64,000 bases of DNA. Source: Seleniivibrio sp. (GTDB lineage: Bacteria > Chrysiogenota > Deferribacteres > Deferribacterales > Geovibrionaceae). The notes beneath the pieces were generated by a model, which had not been told where the DNA came from, did no database searches, and saw only the letters and a list, made by a program, of their open reading frames with translations. The position numbers were made by a program, and so were the translations under genes. Positions 24,193-34,085 of this stretch are shown here, piece after piece (positions within the stretch are counted from its first letter, which is position 1; the number at the start of each line of letters is the position of its first letter). Where the stretch lies: NCBI RefSeq assembly GCF_021209385.1, contig NZ_JAJOIL010000037.1, positions 186,001 to 250,000 on the forward strand, given 5' to 3'.

Positions 24193-25104
24193 CTATAAAT
24201 TAAATCTGATACAAAAATCCGTACCCTTACCGGACTCGCTCTCAACGGTGATTTCGCCTCCGTGCCTGCGTACTATGTCGCGAACAACGGAAAGTCCTAT
24301 TCCTGTTCCGTCTTTTTTATCGGTAAAGAAAGGTTCAAAGATCATATGTTGCTTTTCCGTGGAGATTCCTGAGCCTGTGTCCTTAAAGTGAATACAAATG
24401 CAGCCGTCTGCCGCCTTTGCGGTCACTGTCAGATTTCCGCCACCTGCCATAGCCTGAACCGCATTGATAATGAGATTGTGAAATGCCTGGCGCAGTTTGC
24501 TGCCGTCGGCGAGTATGTGCGGGATATCCGGTTCGATATCGGTCTGGACGTTAACTCTGTTGATAACGCAAAGCTTGCTGTTGAGCATCAGCACTTCGGA
24601 AAGCACAGCCGCAATATCCTCTTCGCCCATGGCGCGGAGATCGCCGCCGGAATATGTCAGCACGTCGGTAAGCATCCTTTCCAGACGATCAAATTCAGAT
24701 ATTGCCATACGGAGAAGATGTCTTTCATTCTCCGCACAGGTCATTCTGTCGTGGATGTCATCAAGAAGAACCCCTATGCCTGCAAGAGGATTGCGTATCT
24801 CATGCGCCAGAGAGGGCATTATCTCACCAAGCGACAAAAGTTTGGATGCTCTTTCGCGTTCACTGACATTCTCAAGGATGATCAGACTGTAACCGCTGCC
24901 TCCGACCTTTTCAGAAGCAACTGAATAATCCGAAGCAACGGAATTCTTCACTATGCTTATAACGGTTCCGTCACCGGCATCTTTAAGTTTTAATGCGGCG
25001 TCGCTCTCGTTTAAAAGCAGTTTGCCGACTTCATCCGCATAGACAGTGTCTCCGTTATCGTCAATAATAATGATCGCTCTGTAAAACTTAAGAAATCTGC
25101 TCAT
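24193..25104 (-). CDS. NtrB-like soluble sensor histidine kinase
   Basis: A 303-aa cytoplasmic kinase with no membrane helix. Residues about 1-85 form a small PAS-like sensor (IIIIDDNGDTVYADEVGKLLL). The core follows: H-box SLAHEIRNPLAGIG, N-box HNLIINAVQAM, G1 FKDTGSGIS, and DGTGIGLSVVRDIVRRHGG. It is the probable cognate kinase of the NtrC-type regulator encoded next. Its start overlaps the chemoreceptor stop by one base (TAATG), giving an operon order chemoreceptor-kinase-regulator. Confidence 0.92.
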   Translation of the reverse strand: MSRFLKFYRAIIIIDDNGDTVYADEVGKLLLNESDAALKLKDAGDGTVISIVKNSVASDYSVASEKVGGSGYSLIILENVSERERASKLLSLGEIMPSLAHEIRNPLAGIGVLLDDIHDRMTCAENERHLLRMAISEFDRLERMLTDVLTYSGGDLRAMGEEDIAAVLSEVLMLNSKLCVINRVNVQTDIEPDIPHILADGSKLRQAFHNLIINAVQAMAGGGNLTVTAKAADGCICIHFKDTGSGISTEKQHMIFEPFFTDKKDGTGIGLSVVRDIVRRHGGEITVESESGKGTDFCIRFNL

Positions 25105-26723
25105 TACACCCTGAATTTATCCACCATAGCATTAAGATGTGTCGCCTGCTGCGCAAGCTGGTCTATGGTGCTGTTCACTTCTGTCATAGTGTTTACGTTC
25201 TGTTCCAGTCCCTGCGACATCTGCACGGCGTTCTCATTAACATTCTGAATACCTTCGCTCTGTTCGCCGATGGCAAGGCGCACAGCGCTGTTGCTGAGAT
25301 TCACTTCATTAATAGCATCAACTATCTTTTTAAAGGAAGAGTCTGTCTCTTCAATAAGTTTATTACCTGTATTTATGTTCTTTTCTGCGGTTCCCATTTC
25401 GGTTGATGCCGATTTAGTATCCGCAATAAAGGTTCTTATAATAGAATCTATTTCAGATGTGGCGGACTGGGTTCTCTCCGCAAGTTTACGAACCTCGTCG
25501 GCAACAACTGCAAAACCTCTGCCCGCTTCCCCCGCCCTTGCCGCTTCGATGGCAGCGTTGAGAGCCAGAAGATTCGTCTGATCTGCGATATCGCTGATTA
25601 CGTTCAGTATCTCTCCTATCTGCCCAGACGAAGTCGTAAGGCTTTCTATGGTTTCAGCAAGTTTCGCAGTTGAATGAGTAATGCTTTCCATGCCGGACTT
25701 CACCATCTCAAGCTTTTCAGCTCCGTCATTTGTACTTGAAACCGCTTCGTTAAGAGGCACGGACGCCTGCTGAATGTTATCAACCATGACATCGCTGGTA
25801 GCACTTATCTGACTTATGGCAGACGCTATCGACTCAACCTGACGGGAGCGATCCATAAACGCGTCTGTCATATTTCTCATTGTGGAGTTCAGCTCTTCCG
25901 CGCTGACGCTGAGTCCGGATGCGTTCTCCTTAACGTCGGAGACTATCTCCTGAATACTGCCGACAAAACTGTCGAAATAACCTGACATTTCGCCTATCTC
26001 GTCTTTGGTATTTATATTGATGCGGCGCGTAAGGTCTCCCTTGCCGCCTGTAAAATCCTTAAGGATATGAATAAAACCATATAATCTTTTAATTACTGAC
26101 GTATAAACGAAAAGATATATCAGACCGGAAAGGACTGTTATCAGTACCGAAGTTGTGTATACCCAGAATGCTGCAGAACTCACAGCCTCTCTGTTTATAT
26201 CTGATGCCATCTCATATTCGTTTGTAATGGATGATACCAGCAGGTCAATTTCAGAGCTGTTCTCGCTCGCAATACCATCTATTTTGTCATCCAGAGCGGC
26301 AAAAACTTCATCTCCGCCACCGTTTTTTACAGCCGGAAAGAGTTCGCCTTCAATGATTTCTTTCTGTTTCGCAAACAGAGCAAGTATCTTTTCGATAGCC
26401 TCTTTTTCCTCTTCCGTATCTGCATAGTCGCGGAAACCGGAGGTCATTGCATCAATATCTTTGTAGTGAGCGCTGATCTCATCTATGAGTTCAGGGGCAA
26501 TTTGCATTGAATCTTTGTCGACAATAATATCCATTGCCGCAAGAGCAATGCCGCTGTTGTAAGTTTTCAGGAGGTTAACATCAAGAATCTCACGGGTTCT
26601 GGAATCCTGCATCTCAGAAGCGGATTTCGCCCCCGAAAGTTTGACGCCGAGATATACGGCGGTAAATACGGAAACAGCGAACAGTACAGAGAAAAATAAA
26701 TTCAGCTTTGCCCTTATGGTCAT
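25104..26723 (-). CDS. methyl-accepting chemotaxis protein (four-helix-bundle sensor)
   Basis: A 539-aa chemoreceptor. Helix about 7-27, a helical periplasmic domain of about 150 residues, second helix about 178-205, HAMP, and a signalling coiled coil with the hairpin-tip motif ([34 protein letters not shown]). The ATG at 26723 was chosen for the GAGGTG upstream; a TTG four codons earlier lacks one. Translationally coupled to the NtrB-like kinase, an unusual pairing that suggests shared input or adjacent signalling. Confidence 0.94.
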   Translation of the reverse strand: MTIRAKLNLFFSVLFAVSVFTAVYLGVKLSGAKSASEMQDSRTREILDVNLLKTYNSGIALAAMDIIVDKDSMQIAPELIDEISAHYKDIDAMTSGFRDYADTEEEKEAIEKILALFAKQKEIIEGELFPAVKNGGGDEVFAALDDKIDGIASENSSEIDLLVSSITNEYEMASDINREAVSSAAFWVYTTSVLITVLSGLIYLFVYTSVIKRLYGFIHILKDFTGGKGDLTRRININTKDEIGEMSGYFDSFVGSIQEIVSDVKENASGLSVSAEELNSTMRNMTDAFMDRSRQVESIASAISQISATSDVMVDNIQQASVPLNEAVSSTNDGAEKLEMVKSGMESITHSTAKLAETIESLTTSSGQIGEILNVISDIADQTNLLALNAAIEAARAGEAGRGFAVVADEVRKLAERTQSATSEIDSIIRTFIADTKSASTEMGTAEKNINTGNKLIEETDSSFKKIVDAINEVNLSNSAVRLAIGEQSEGIQNVNENAVQMSQGLEQNVNTMTEVNSTIDQLAQQATHLNAMVDKFRV

Positions 26724-26801
26724 AACGCACCTCAAAATAAAAACTTATTAGCTAATAGAATATACCGATTCCGTCTTAATTTAACAAGTGAATGTTCTGT
26801 G

Positions 26802-27996
26802 CTATATTCTTCCCTTTTTTCTGAGCCACATAAAGAGAAATGGCCATATGATAAGCACAGCCAGCGAAATAGACATTATCATATAACCGTAATAGCGCAG
26901 AGGATCAGGGTGAGGCAGTGTAACGAGCCACATACAGAGAGCGCCCGCCATGAACTGATAAAAAACCATGAAGGATGATGCAGAGCCTATGTCTGTACGA
27001 ACCTGCTCAAGGACAAGACTTGAACTGACAGGTCTGTTGAAACCCATAAAAAAAAGCAAATATGAACATACCGGCTGCAAAAAATTCATAACCGAGGTGG
27101 TTGAAGAGCAGCACAAAAAGTCCGCCGACAAACGTACCGATAAAACCTGTGGTGAGCATTCTGGACTGTTTGAGCTTTATGGAAAGTTTAGCGCTGGCAA
27201 ATGACCCAGCCATGGCGCAAACTGCGTTAAGCCCGAAAAGAAGGCTGAAAAGCTGACCGGAAAGCCCGTATACCTTAATGTAGGCAATAGGAGAGAACGC
27301 TATGAAGCCGTAAAACGGGGAGATGGAAAGCCCCATAACGGTTGTTGCCACAGCATATTCTCTATTGAACAATAACGATTTATAGCGCAGAAAAAGAGAA
27401 ATGATACTCCCCTTAATAAACTCTTTTGATGTCTCTTCATATCCCAAAGCTATCATCGAAGTGATAAGCACCATGGTACCCTGTGCAAAAAATATAAGCC
27501 TCCACGATCCAAGTCCGAGAAGCATTGTGCCTATGGAGGGCGCAACCATCGGCGCAACTGCAAGAATAACACCTATATATGCCAGCGCCTTCTGGCGTTC
27601 TGCTCCTTCATATCTGTCCCTGCATATTGCCATAACCATGGCGGACGGCGCGGCGGCTCCCATTCCCTGTATAATGCGGAAAAGGATAAGCATTTGCGGG
27701 TTCGTTGCAAATCCGCACAGAAAACTGGAAATAACGAAAAGCCAAAGACCGAAAAGCAGTACCGGTCTGCGTCCGAACTTATCTGAAAGTGGTCCGAATA
27801 TCAAAAGAGACGAACTGAAAGAGGCAAACCAGAGAACCAGAGAAAGATTGACCACGGAAACGTGAACGTTCCAGTCTGCCGCTATAGTGGGAATAGCCGA
27901 AAGATACATATCAGTTGCCAGAGGCGGGGTTGCTCCGATCAGTGAAAGAAATATAATATAAATTGACGGGTTTTTGATTTTGAATGAACTCAACAT
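26802..27996 (-). pseudogene. Bcr/CflA-type MFS drug transporter, frameshifted at a T8 run
   Basis: The N-terminal frame (27996 to about 27050) has the DHA1 hallmarks ATDMYLSAIPTIA, GPLSDKFGRRPVLL and a FRIIQGMGAAAPSAM helix. The frame then runs into a stop at 27007. The next frame carries on from the same helix (FFMGFNRPVSSSLVLEQ) to 26802. Deleting one T (A on the plus strand) from the run at 27048-27055 restores a full 12-helix protein of about 397 aa. As with the two genes at 4.7-6.6 kb the break is in a homopolymer, so sequencing error, slippage or true inactivation are all possible. Confidence 0.8.
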
Positions 27997-28068
27997 TAAA
28001 GTCTTCTCTCCAAATAATAATAGAACGCTTCGATTATATCAGGTATACTCTTTTTGAGGTAATATTCA

Positions 28069-29049
28069 ATGGATAAGTCATATATCACATATAGTTTTAT
28101 ACTATCGGACACAAACGGATGGATTGACACTGACCGCACTCATCCTTCAGTGAATATAAAAAGAAAACTCTCATGGGTACACATGGAAGCGGACAGTGAA
28201 CGAACGCTGAGCTGGCTGAACGAACAGGAGAACATAGACTCTCTGGCCATCGACAGCCTTCTGGAAGAGGACACACGTCCGCGTACGGCTTTCTATCAGA
28301 ACGGATATATGGTCAACCTGCGCGCCGTTAACCTGAACTCTGAACGGGATCCCCACGACATGGTCTCCATCCGCATGTTTGTTCAGCCCGACAGGATAAT
28401 CTCAACATCAAAACGCCAGTGCCATGCTGTTGAAGACCTCGCAGCCGCACTTAAAACAGAAGAAGCCCCGCGCACCACAGGCGAATTTGTCACTCTTCTG
28501 CTGGAACTTCTCACCGAGCGGGCGGAAAGCTACATCACCGATCTGAAAGACAGTACATATGAGCTTGAATACAAAATTATAGATGAATCCGATATAAACC
28601 AGCGCAGGCAGATATCTGAAATACGGCGTGCAGTCATAACTTTCACCCGCTATTTCTCACCGCAAAAGGATGCTGCGGCAAAACTGGCAGCGGCGAAAGG
28701 TAGCCTGTTCAATGCTTCGGAAGAACAGAGGATTCAGGAATGTATAAACAAGATCAGTAAATTCATAGAGGATCTGGACGCACTTGACAACAGGTGCTAT
28801 GTCCTTCAGGACGAAGTGGCGGCAATCACCAACGACAGAATAAACAAAAACATGTATTTCATATCAATGCTGGCGGCAGTGTTTCTTCCGGTAACTTTCC
28901 TGACCGGTCTCTTCGGGGTCAACCTTGGAGGGATTCCCGGGGGTAAAAGTGAAAAAGGCTTTGCAACATTTATCATAGTGCTGGTGCTTGTAATCTTAAT
29001 ACAGATAGTTGCGTTCAAAAGACTGGAACGTTTCAACAGGAAACAGTAA
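28069..29049 (+). CDS. CorA-family divalent cation transporter, ZntB-like
   Basis: A 326-aa protein. A large soluble N-terminal alpha/beta domain and long stalk helices are followed by two C-terminal membrane helices. The signature between them reads GLFGVNLGGIPG, the ZntB form of the CorA GxN motif (GVN with the GGIPG extension), pointing to zinc rather than magnesium. It ends with a short basic cytoplasmic tail (KRLERFNRK). The ribosome site is TTGAGG. Its 3' end overlaps the opposing small gene by 17 bp. Confidence 0.87.
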   Translation: MDKSYITYSFILSDTNGWIDTDRTHPSVNIKRKLSWVHMEADSERTLSWLNEQENIDSLAIDSLLEEDTRPRTAFYQNGYMVNLRAVNLNSERDPHDMVSIRMFVQPDRIISTSKRQCHAVEDLAAALKTEEAPRTTGEFVTLLLELLTERAESYITDLKDSTYELEYKIIDESDINQRRQISEIRRAVITFTRYFSPQKDAAAKLAAAKGSLFNASEEQRIQECINKISKFIEDLDALDNRCYVLQDEVAAITNDRINKNMYFISMLAAVFLPVTFLTGLFGVNLGGIPGGKSEKGFATFIIVLVLVILIQIVAFKRLERFNRKQ

Positions 29050-29296
29050 GAGAAACCATACGGAAATCTTTGCCAAGCCGGAGACCGGCTTTTTCAAGTG
29101 CTTCCGCAGTTCTTTTTTCCGTCTTTTTATGCCCGCATTCAGATGTGACATAAAAAAGCTTCTCCGTTATGACAAAACTGACATCTTCAATCCCTTCCTG
29201 CTTTTTCATTTCATCCATGAAGGCAAACACACACGGAACGCAAACCGTCCCGTATTCAAACCCCATGCCTTCAACATTCACTTTATAGTTTTGCAT
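29033..29296 (-). CDS. small heavy-metal-associated-like protein
   Basis: About 87 aa from the ATG at 29296; an upstream TTG at 29335 is possible, and neither has a good ribosome site. The pattern YKVNVEGM...CVPC...GIEDVSFVITEKLFYVT matches an HMA ferredoxin-like fold, but seven residues separate GM from CVPC instead of the usual one. A C-terminal helix follows an ECGHKK segment. It is antisense-overlapping with zntB's 3' end; a link to metal handling is only suggested by position. Confidence 0.5.
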   Translation of the reverse strand: MQNYKVNVEGMGFEYGTVCVPCVFAFMDEMKKQEGIEDVSFVITEKLFYVTSECGHKKTEKRTAEALEKAGLRLGKDFRMVSLTVSC

Positions 29297-29495
29297 ATAA
29301 AACACCATTGGTTCAATATATAGCATTTTGAACAAAACGCAAACAGGACTTTATTACTCTCTTTTAATTAAATGCTGCTGACAAGAGTATTCACGTCAAT
29401 CACTACCATTTTCAAGGATGGTTTTAAAACAAGTTTATGCGGACAAATGTAAAGATTCTTGTTATTATCAAATCAACACAATATGAGGTTTTCTT

Positions 29496-31094
29496 ATGAA
29501 ATTAAGCATTATGAAAAAGCTCTTTATTCCTACCGCTGTAGTTTTTCTTATTGTTATCATATCTTTTATAGCGAATTGGATAGTTATAGAAGGTCAGGAG
29601 AAAGATGCACTGATCGTCAATATCGCCGGTCGCCAGCGCATGATATCTCAAAAAATGACGAAAGAGATACTGACATATGAGCTGAGCAGAGGTGAAGCAA
29701 AAGACGAAGTGAAAAAAAATATCGCAGGTTCAGTTAAAAATTTCGATCTAACCCTGAAAGGACTTCTGAATTCAGGCAAAGTCCCGCTCTCCAACGACCC
29801 TGAGGGTGAAATGGTTTTCATCTATGCCGTGGGCGATCCGGCACATGCACAGCTTGAAAAAGTGAAACTGATGTGGGATACGTTTGCCGCTAATCTTACA
29901 AAATATCTTGAAACAGGCGACAAGCAGGATCTCGAATACATAATGCAGAACAACATGCCGCTCATGGCAGAAATGAACAAAGCTGTCACCATGCTTCAGG
30001 AAAGCTCCGAGGCAAAAATCATGAACATGCTGAGACTCCAGCTATTCTTCACCGCAATCATAATTTTATCCGTAATGCTTCTGATGTTTGCATCAAAGGT
30101 GATGATAGGATTCATAAACACGTTCAAAACCAAAATGAGGGATATATCCGAGGGCAACGGAGACCTCAGACTGAGACTCAACGTTAAAAGTCACGACGAG
30201 ATCGGCACTGCCGCAACCCATGTGGATCATTTTATAGATACGGTACACAAAGTGGTATCGTCGACAATGCGCAACGCTGATGAAACATACGAATCAAGTA
30301 TAAAGCTTTCAACAACTGCAGAATCCCTTTCCAACAACATCCATGAACAGATGGAACTTGTTTCAAAAAGCGGCGAGCTTACATCCGAAGTTGGACAGGA
30401 GCTTGATATAACCGAAGAGATGGCTGTAACCACCACGGAAGTCATAGAAAAAGGTAACAAGCAGCTTGAGGAATTCACCGTTCATCTCAACACTTTTTCC
30501 GCTTCAATAGTTCAGGACAGCAAAAGACAGTCGGAACTTTCAGAGCGCATCAAAGCTCTCAACGAGCAGATGGCGCAGATATCGTCTGTTCTGGGTATGA
30601 TAGCGGACATTGCAGACCAGACAAACCTGCTGGCGCTGAACGCCTCCATTGAGGCGGCAAGAGCCGGTGAACACGGGCGCGGTTTTGCAGTTGTCGCAGA
30701 CGAGGTTCGTAAACTGGCAGAACGCACACAGGCTTCACTGGGCAATATAAACACTACCACAAGCGAACTGGTCAACAGTGTTGAGTCAATCAGCAGAGAA
30801 ACCGATAAACTGTCCAAAAAAATACTCGGTGTCGCTGACCAGTCCAACGACCTGATAAATCTGGCGACCAGCACAAAAGACGAACTCAGCGTTTCACTGA
30901 ACACCTCCGCCACACTTGTCGGCAAGACAACACTAATTGCCACCAGAACAAAAGAATTGATACTCATAATGCAGAAACTTTACAAACTCTCCGAGCAGAA
31001 TACTCACGCAGGGGACGATGTAAGCCAGATCGCCGCGTCGCTGAACGCAAAGGCGATGGAGCTTTCGTCCATGCTTAAACACTTTACGGTATAA
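29496..31094 (+). CDS. methyl-accepting chemotaxis protein with PilJ-type sensor
   Basis: A 532-aa chemoreceptor. Membrane helix about 10-30, then the type IV pili/NarX-like motif [20 protein letters not shown], a helical periplasmic domain, a second helix about 186-206, HAMP and the MCP tip ([35 protein letters not shown]). PilJ/NarX-type domains often sense nitrate-like anions in some proteins, but the ligand here is not inferable. The ribosome site is GAGG. A bidirectional terminator follows. Confidence 0.93.
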   Translation: MKLSIMKKLFIPTAVVFLIVIISFIANWIVIEGQEKDALIVNIAGRQRMISQKMTKEILTYELSRGEAKDEVKKNIAGSVKNFDLTLKGLLNSGKVPLSNDPEGEMVFIYAVGDPAHAQLEKVKLMWDTFAANLTKYLETGDKQDLEYIMQNNMPLMAEMNKAVTMLQESSEAKIMNMLRLQLFFTAIIILSVMLLMFASKVMIGFINTFKTKMRDISEGNGDLRLRLNVKSHDEIGTAATHVDHFIDTVHKVVSSTMRNADETYESSIKLSTTAESLSNNIHEQMELVSKSGELTSEVGQELDITEEMAVTTTEVIEKGNKQLEEFTVHLNTFSASIVQDSKRQSELSERIKALNEQMAQISSVLGMIADIADQTNLLALNASIEAARAGEHGRGFAVVADEVRKLAERTQASLGNINTTTSELVNSVESISRETDKLSKKILGVADQSNDLINLATSTKDELSVSLNTSATLVGKTTLIATRTKELILIMQKLYKLSEQNTHAGDDVSQIAASLNAKAMELSSMLKHFTV

Positions 31095-31097
31095 AGC

Positions 31098-31128
31098 AAA
31101 GGCGGTGTAATCACACACCGCCTTTTTT
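31098..31128. terminator. bidirectional intrinsic terminator
   Basis: GGCGGTGT/ACACCGCC stem flanked by AAA and TTTTTTT serves the plus-strand chemoreceptor. It also overlaps the stop of the minus-strand photolyase gene. Confidence 0.85.
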
Positions 31129-32460
31129 TATGTTTTCAATCTTTCTTATATACCCGTCCACATCAAATTTTGAACGGCATCCGTTGCGGTTCATATAGCG
31201 TATTTTGCCGTAAACCGGACGCTCTGTCCATGCCCTGTCATGCACACCGGCAACACTCCACGCCACACCCACATAGCCGTTCGGATCACGCCCGTCAAGC
31301 GCATAGGTATCGTTCAGCAGCAGAGCATATCTGAAAGCGTCTTCGGGGCTTTCAGTCCATTCCAGAATCTTTTTCGCCCAGTACATCCGCATATAGCCGT
31401 GCATCCTTCCGGTCAGCCTCATCTGCATCTGCGCCGCGTTCCAAAGCGTGTCGTGTGTCTGGGCAGTTTCAAACGCTTCATAGGGATAGATATATTCCCG
31501 TCTGTCGTTTCTGTGCTCGTCAAGGGTCTTCAATGCCCACTTGTCGGCACCATCTATGCTGTCATATTCAGGATTGTACAGGCAATAATTATCTGAAAGT
31601 TCTCGGCGGATGATCAGTTCTTCAATATAGGCATCCTTATCCTCATCAGGCGCATCAGCTTTCATAACATCAAGCGCCGCCCTTTGTGGAGCAACCTGTC
31701 CGAAATGAAAATAAGGAGACATCATTGACTGAGCATCAAAGTTTGGATTGTTGCGTTTTTCGTCATAACAAGATAGCTTTTCGTCGGCAAATTCTCTCAG
31801 GGTTTCCATAGCCGCTTTAGCGCCCGAAACAATCGGGAAAGCACCGCTGTATGAATAAAGCGCTTCCGCCCTCGCCCAGTCAGGTTTTTGAATGTTTTCA
31901 GAAAAAACGGTCGTCTGCTTTTGCATCTTAGGAAATTCCGTCAGAAAATCCCCAAGAACCCGATGTATTTTCGGTCTGATGGTTCTCGCGGCATATTCCT
32001 GTTTTTGCGATACGAAACGGCAGGGGACAACGTTGTGAGCATCCACCTCAATGACGGGTATATCAAGAGCCGCAGCAACGTCCGCACGCCATGCCATAGG
32101 CACTTTCAGCGGCATAAAATCGCATATCAGCGTGTCCGCTTTGTGCTGTCTGACAAATTCCGGTATTTTTTCATGGGGTCTGCCGATTAGCAGATAGAAC
32201 GGTATATTGAGGGCTTCAAGCTCCTGCGCGGTCTCTTTCAGCCCGTTTATCATGAATCTGTAATGAAATGAATTGCCGTTTGGAAAATCAGGTGACAGGC
32301 AGAAGAGTACAGCAAAAGCGCTGTCCGCCGCCATAGCCAGTTCTGCGGCATAGATAAGCGCCCAGTTGTCTTTTGCGCGCTGGTCTCTGGACATCCAGTA
32401 GATTGTTTTGCCAGCCTTTGCTGGTCTGCCGTTGAGTGAAAAAGTACGCCTTATATCCAT
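31111..32460 (-). CDS. class II deoxyribodipyrimidine photolyase
   Basis: A 449-aa light-driven repair enzyme for cyclobutane pyrimidine dimers. The N-terminal Rossmann domain (TIYWMSRDQRAKDNWAL) is typical of class II enzymes. FAD-binding and catalytic region motifs follow: SPYFHFGQVAPQRAA, RRELSDNYCLY, LTGRMHGYMRMYWAKKILEW and LNDTYALDGRDPNGY. ATG 32460 starts at the natural N-terminus (MDIRRTF) 11 bp after the argO-like stop; the ribosome site is weak. An ArgO-like gene lies just upstream on the same strand. Implies at least occasional light exposure. Confidence 0.92.
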   Translation of the reverse strand: MDIRRTFSLNGRPAKAGKTIYWMSRDQRAKDNWALIYAAELAMAADSAFAVLFCLSPDFPNGNSFHYRFMINGLKETAQELEALNIPFYLLIGRPHEKIPEFVRQHKADTLICDFMPLKVPMAWRADVAAALDIPVIEVDAHNVVPCRFVSQKQEYAARTIRPKIHRVLGDFLTEFPKMQKQTTVFSENIQKPDWARAEALYSYSGAFPIVSGAKAAMETLREFADEKLSCYDEKRNNPNFDAQSMMSPYFHFGQVAPQRAALDVMKADAPDEDKDAYIEELIIRRELSDNYCLYNPEYDSIDGADKWALKTLDEHRNDRREYIYPYEAFETAQTHDTLWNAAQMQMRLTGRMHGYMRMYWAKKILEWTESPEDAFRYALLLNDTYALDGRDPNGYVGVAWSVAGVHDRAWTERPVYGKIRYMNRNGCRSKFDVDGYIRKIENIKKGGV

Positions 32461-32471
32461 AAGGCATTGTA

Positions 32472-33068
32472 CTATATTATGAGCGAAGTTGCCACTCCCC
32501 ACATTGTACAGCAGACAAGTCCGTCAAGAATACGCCATACGATGGGTCTGGCAAACACTCTTGCCAGAGCGGAACCGAAAAGAACAAGCGCAAAAAACCA
32601 CACGATGGATGCAGTTGACGCGCCAAGCCCGAAAACATAGCGTCCGCTTCCGATGAATCCGGCGCTGATGCTTCCAACAAGAAGCACTGTGTCAAGGTAG
32701 ACGTGAGGATTAAGCACTGTGACAGCCAGAGTAGCGAGGAGAGTTTTTTTTACGCTGGAATCGGTCTTTTCGTTCAGTTCCATCCTGCGGGCGGAAAAAG
32801 CAGACCGGAGGGACAGAAAACCGTACCAGAAAAGAAAAGCCGCTCCGCCCCAAGTTGCTATCTTCATAAGGGTCGGGTTTGACGCAACAAAAGTTCCTAC
32901 ACCTGCAACGCCTGTCATGATGAACAGTACGTCGAATATGGCGCACACCAGAGCCACCTTAAAATGGTGATTTCTCTTTACGCTCTGGGTCAGAACAAAC
33001 GCGTTCTGCGCTCCTATCGCTACTATCAGTCCGGCTCCTGTTGAAAATCCGCTAACAAATGCAGTCAT
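32472..33068 (-). CDS. argO: LysE/ArgO-family amino-acid exporter
   Basis: A 198-aa inner-membrane protein with about six helices. LysE/ArgO hallmarks: GAGLIVAIGAQNAFVL at the start, the Asp/Asn-rich loop before AVTVLNPHVYLDTVLL, and basic residues in the middle loop. It likely exports arginine and/or lysine. ATG 33068 follows AAGGAG. It is divergent from the ArgP-like regulator gene (93 bp between starts), the E. coli-type regulatory pairing, so ArgP control is probable. Confidence 0.88.
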   Translation of the reverse strand: MTAFVSGFSTGAGLIVAIGAQNAFVLTQSVKRNHHFKVALVCAIFDVLFIMTGVAGVGTFVASNPTLMKIATWGGAAFLFWYGFLSLRSAFSARRMELNEKTDSSVKKTLLATLAVTVLNPHVYLDTVLLVGSISAGFIGSGRYVFGLGASTASIVWFFALVLFGSALARVFARPIVWRILDGLVCCTMWGVATSLII

Positions 33069-33161
33069 TTCGCTCTCCTTTCGTAAGAGAACATATGACA
33101 TAGCTCATAAAAAGTAAAATTAATTGTTTTCATAATACATAAGTTTTGCTAATATTAATCT

Positions 33162-34043
33162 ATGTATGATTACAAACTTCTGGAAGCCTTCTGCGCTGTC
33201 GTCGAGTGCGGCGGATTTGAAAAGGCGGCTGAAAAACTTTTTATAACCCAGTCGGCAGTTTCGCAGCGTGTGCGTCAGCTTGAGGACGCGGCGAAATCCG
33301 TTCTCCTTGTGCGTTCAAATCCTCCCATGCCAACAGATACTGGCAAAGCGTTCATGGCGCACTTCAATAAAGTGCGTTCCCTTGAGGATGAACTTGAAAA
33401 AGCGCTCAGTCACGATGAGGACTGCGGCTTCACAAGCGTCAGCATAGGTCTGAACGCCGATACCCTCGCCACATGGTTCTTTGATGCCATAGAAGAAACG
33501 GTGAAGCGTGAAAGGATACTTTTAAAACTTCGTGTGGACGATCAGGAAGTTACCCATTCAATGCTGAAAAACGGCGTAGTGTCCGGCTGTATCAGCACCA
33601 GAAGCACCCCAATGCAGGGATGCAGTGTGCATTATCTCGGCAAAACAACCTACCGGATGTACGTTTCCCCCGAAAAACATGAAGAATGGTTTCCGAAAGG
33701 CTTTACTCAGGAAGCATTACAGAATGTTCCTGTGATAATCTATAACGAGCGGGACACACTTCACACCCAGATGTTCCGCAAGGCGCTGGGCAAGGAGAAC
33801 GTTGCCCATCCGGAACTGTTCATCCCGTCCGTTGAAAAATATCTGGATGCCGTTATGCGTGGATTCGGCATCGGCATGATGCCCGACCAGCAGTGCAAAG
33901 CGTATCTCGAACAGGGAATGATAGCCGATGCGGCGGCTCCGCACACTGTCGAAGCACATCTTTACTGGCACAGATGGAACATAGATTCAAAGCCTCTGGA
34001 CGCACTTACAAAAGCACTGATTCGCTATTGTAAAGATGCATAA
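33162..34043 (+). CDS. argP: LysR-family regulator, ArgP (IciA)-like
   Basis: A 293-aa protein. The N-terminal winged HTH reads YKLLEAFCAVVECGGFEKAAEKLFITQSAVSQRVRQLE, close to ArgP/IciA. A two-lobed co-inducer domain follows. ArgP activates argO in response to arginine or lysine. The divergent arrangement with the exporter supports the call. No strong ribosome site is seen near the ATG. Confidence 0.88.
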   Translation: MYDYKLLEAFCAVVECGGFEKAAEKLFITQSAVSQRVRQLEDAAKSVLLVRSNPPMPTDTGKAFMAHFNKVRSLEDELEKALSHDEDCGFTSVSIGLNADTLATWFFDAIEETVKRERILLKLRVDDQEVTHSMLKNGVVSGCISTRSTPMQGCSVHYLGKTTYRMYVSPEKHEEWFPKGFTQEALQNVPVIIYNERDTLHTQMFRKALGKENVAHPELFIPSVEKYLDAVMRGFGIGMMPDQQCKAYLEQGMIADAAAPHTVEAHLYWHRWNIDSKPLDALTKALIRYCKDA

Positions 34044-34085
34044 TGTAATATATTCTGGAAATTATTTGTTTGTTTGGAGGCATAT

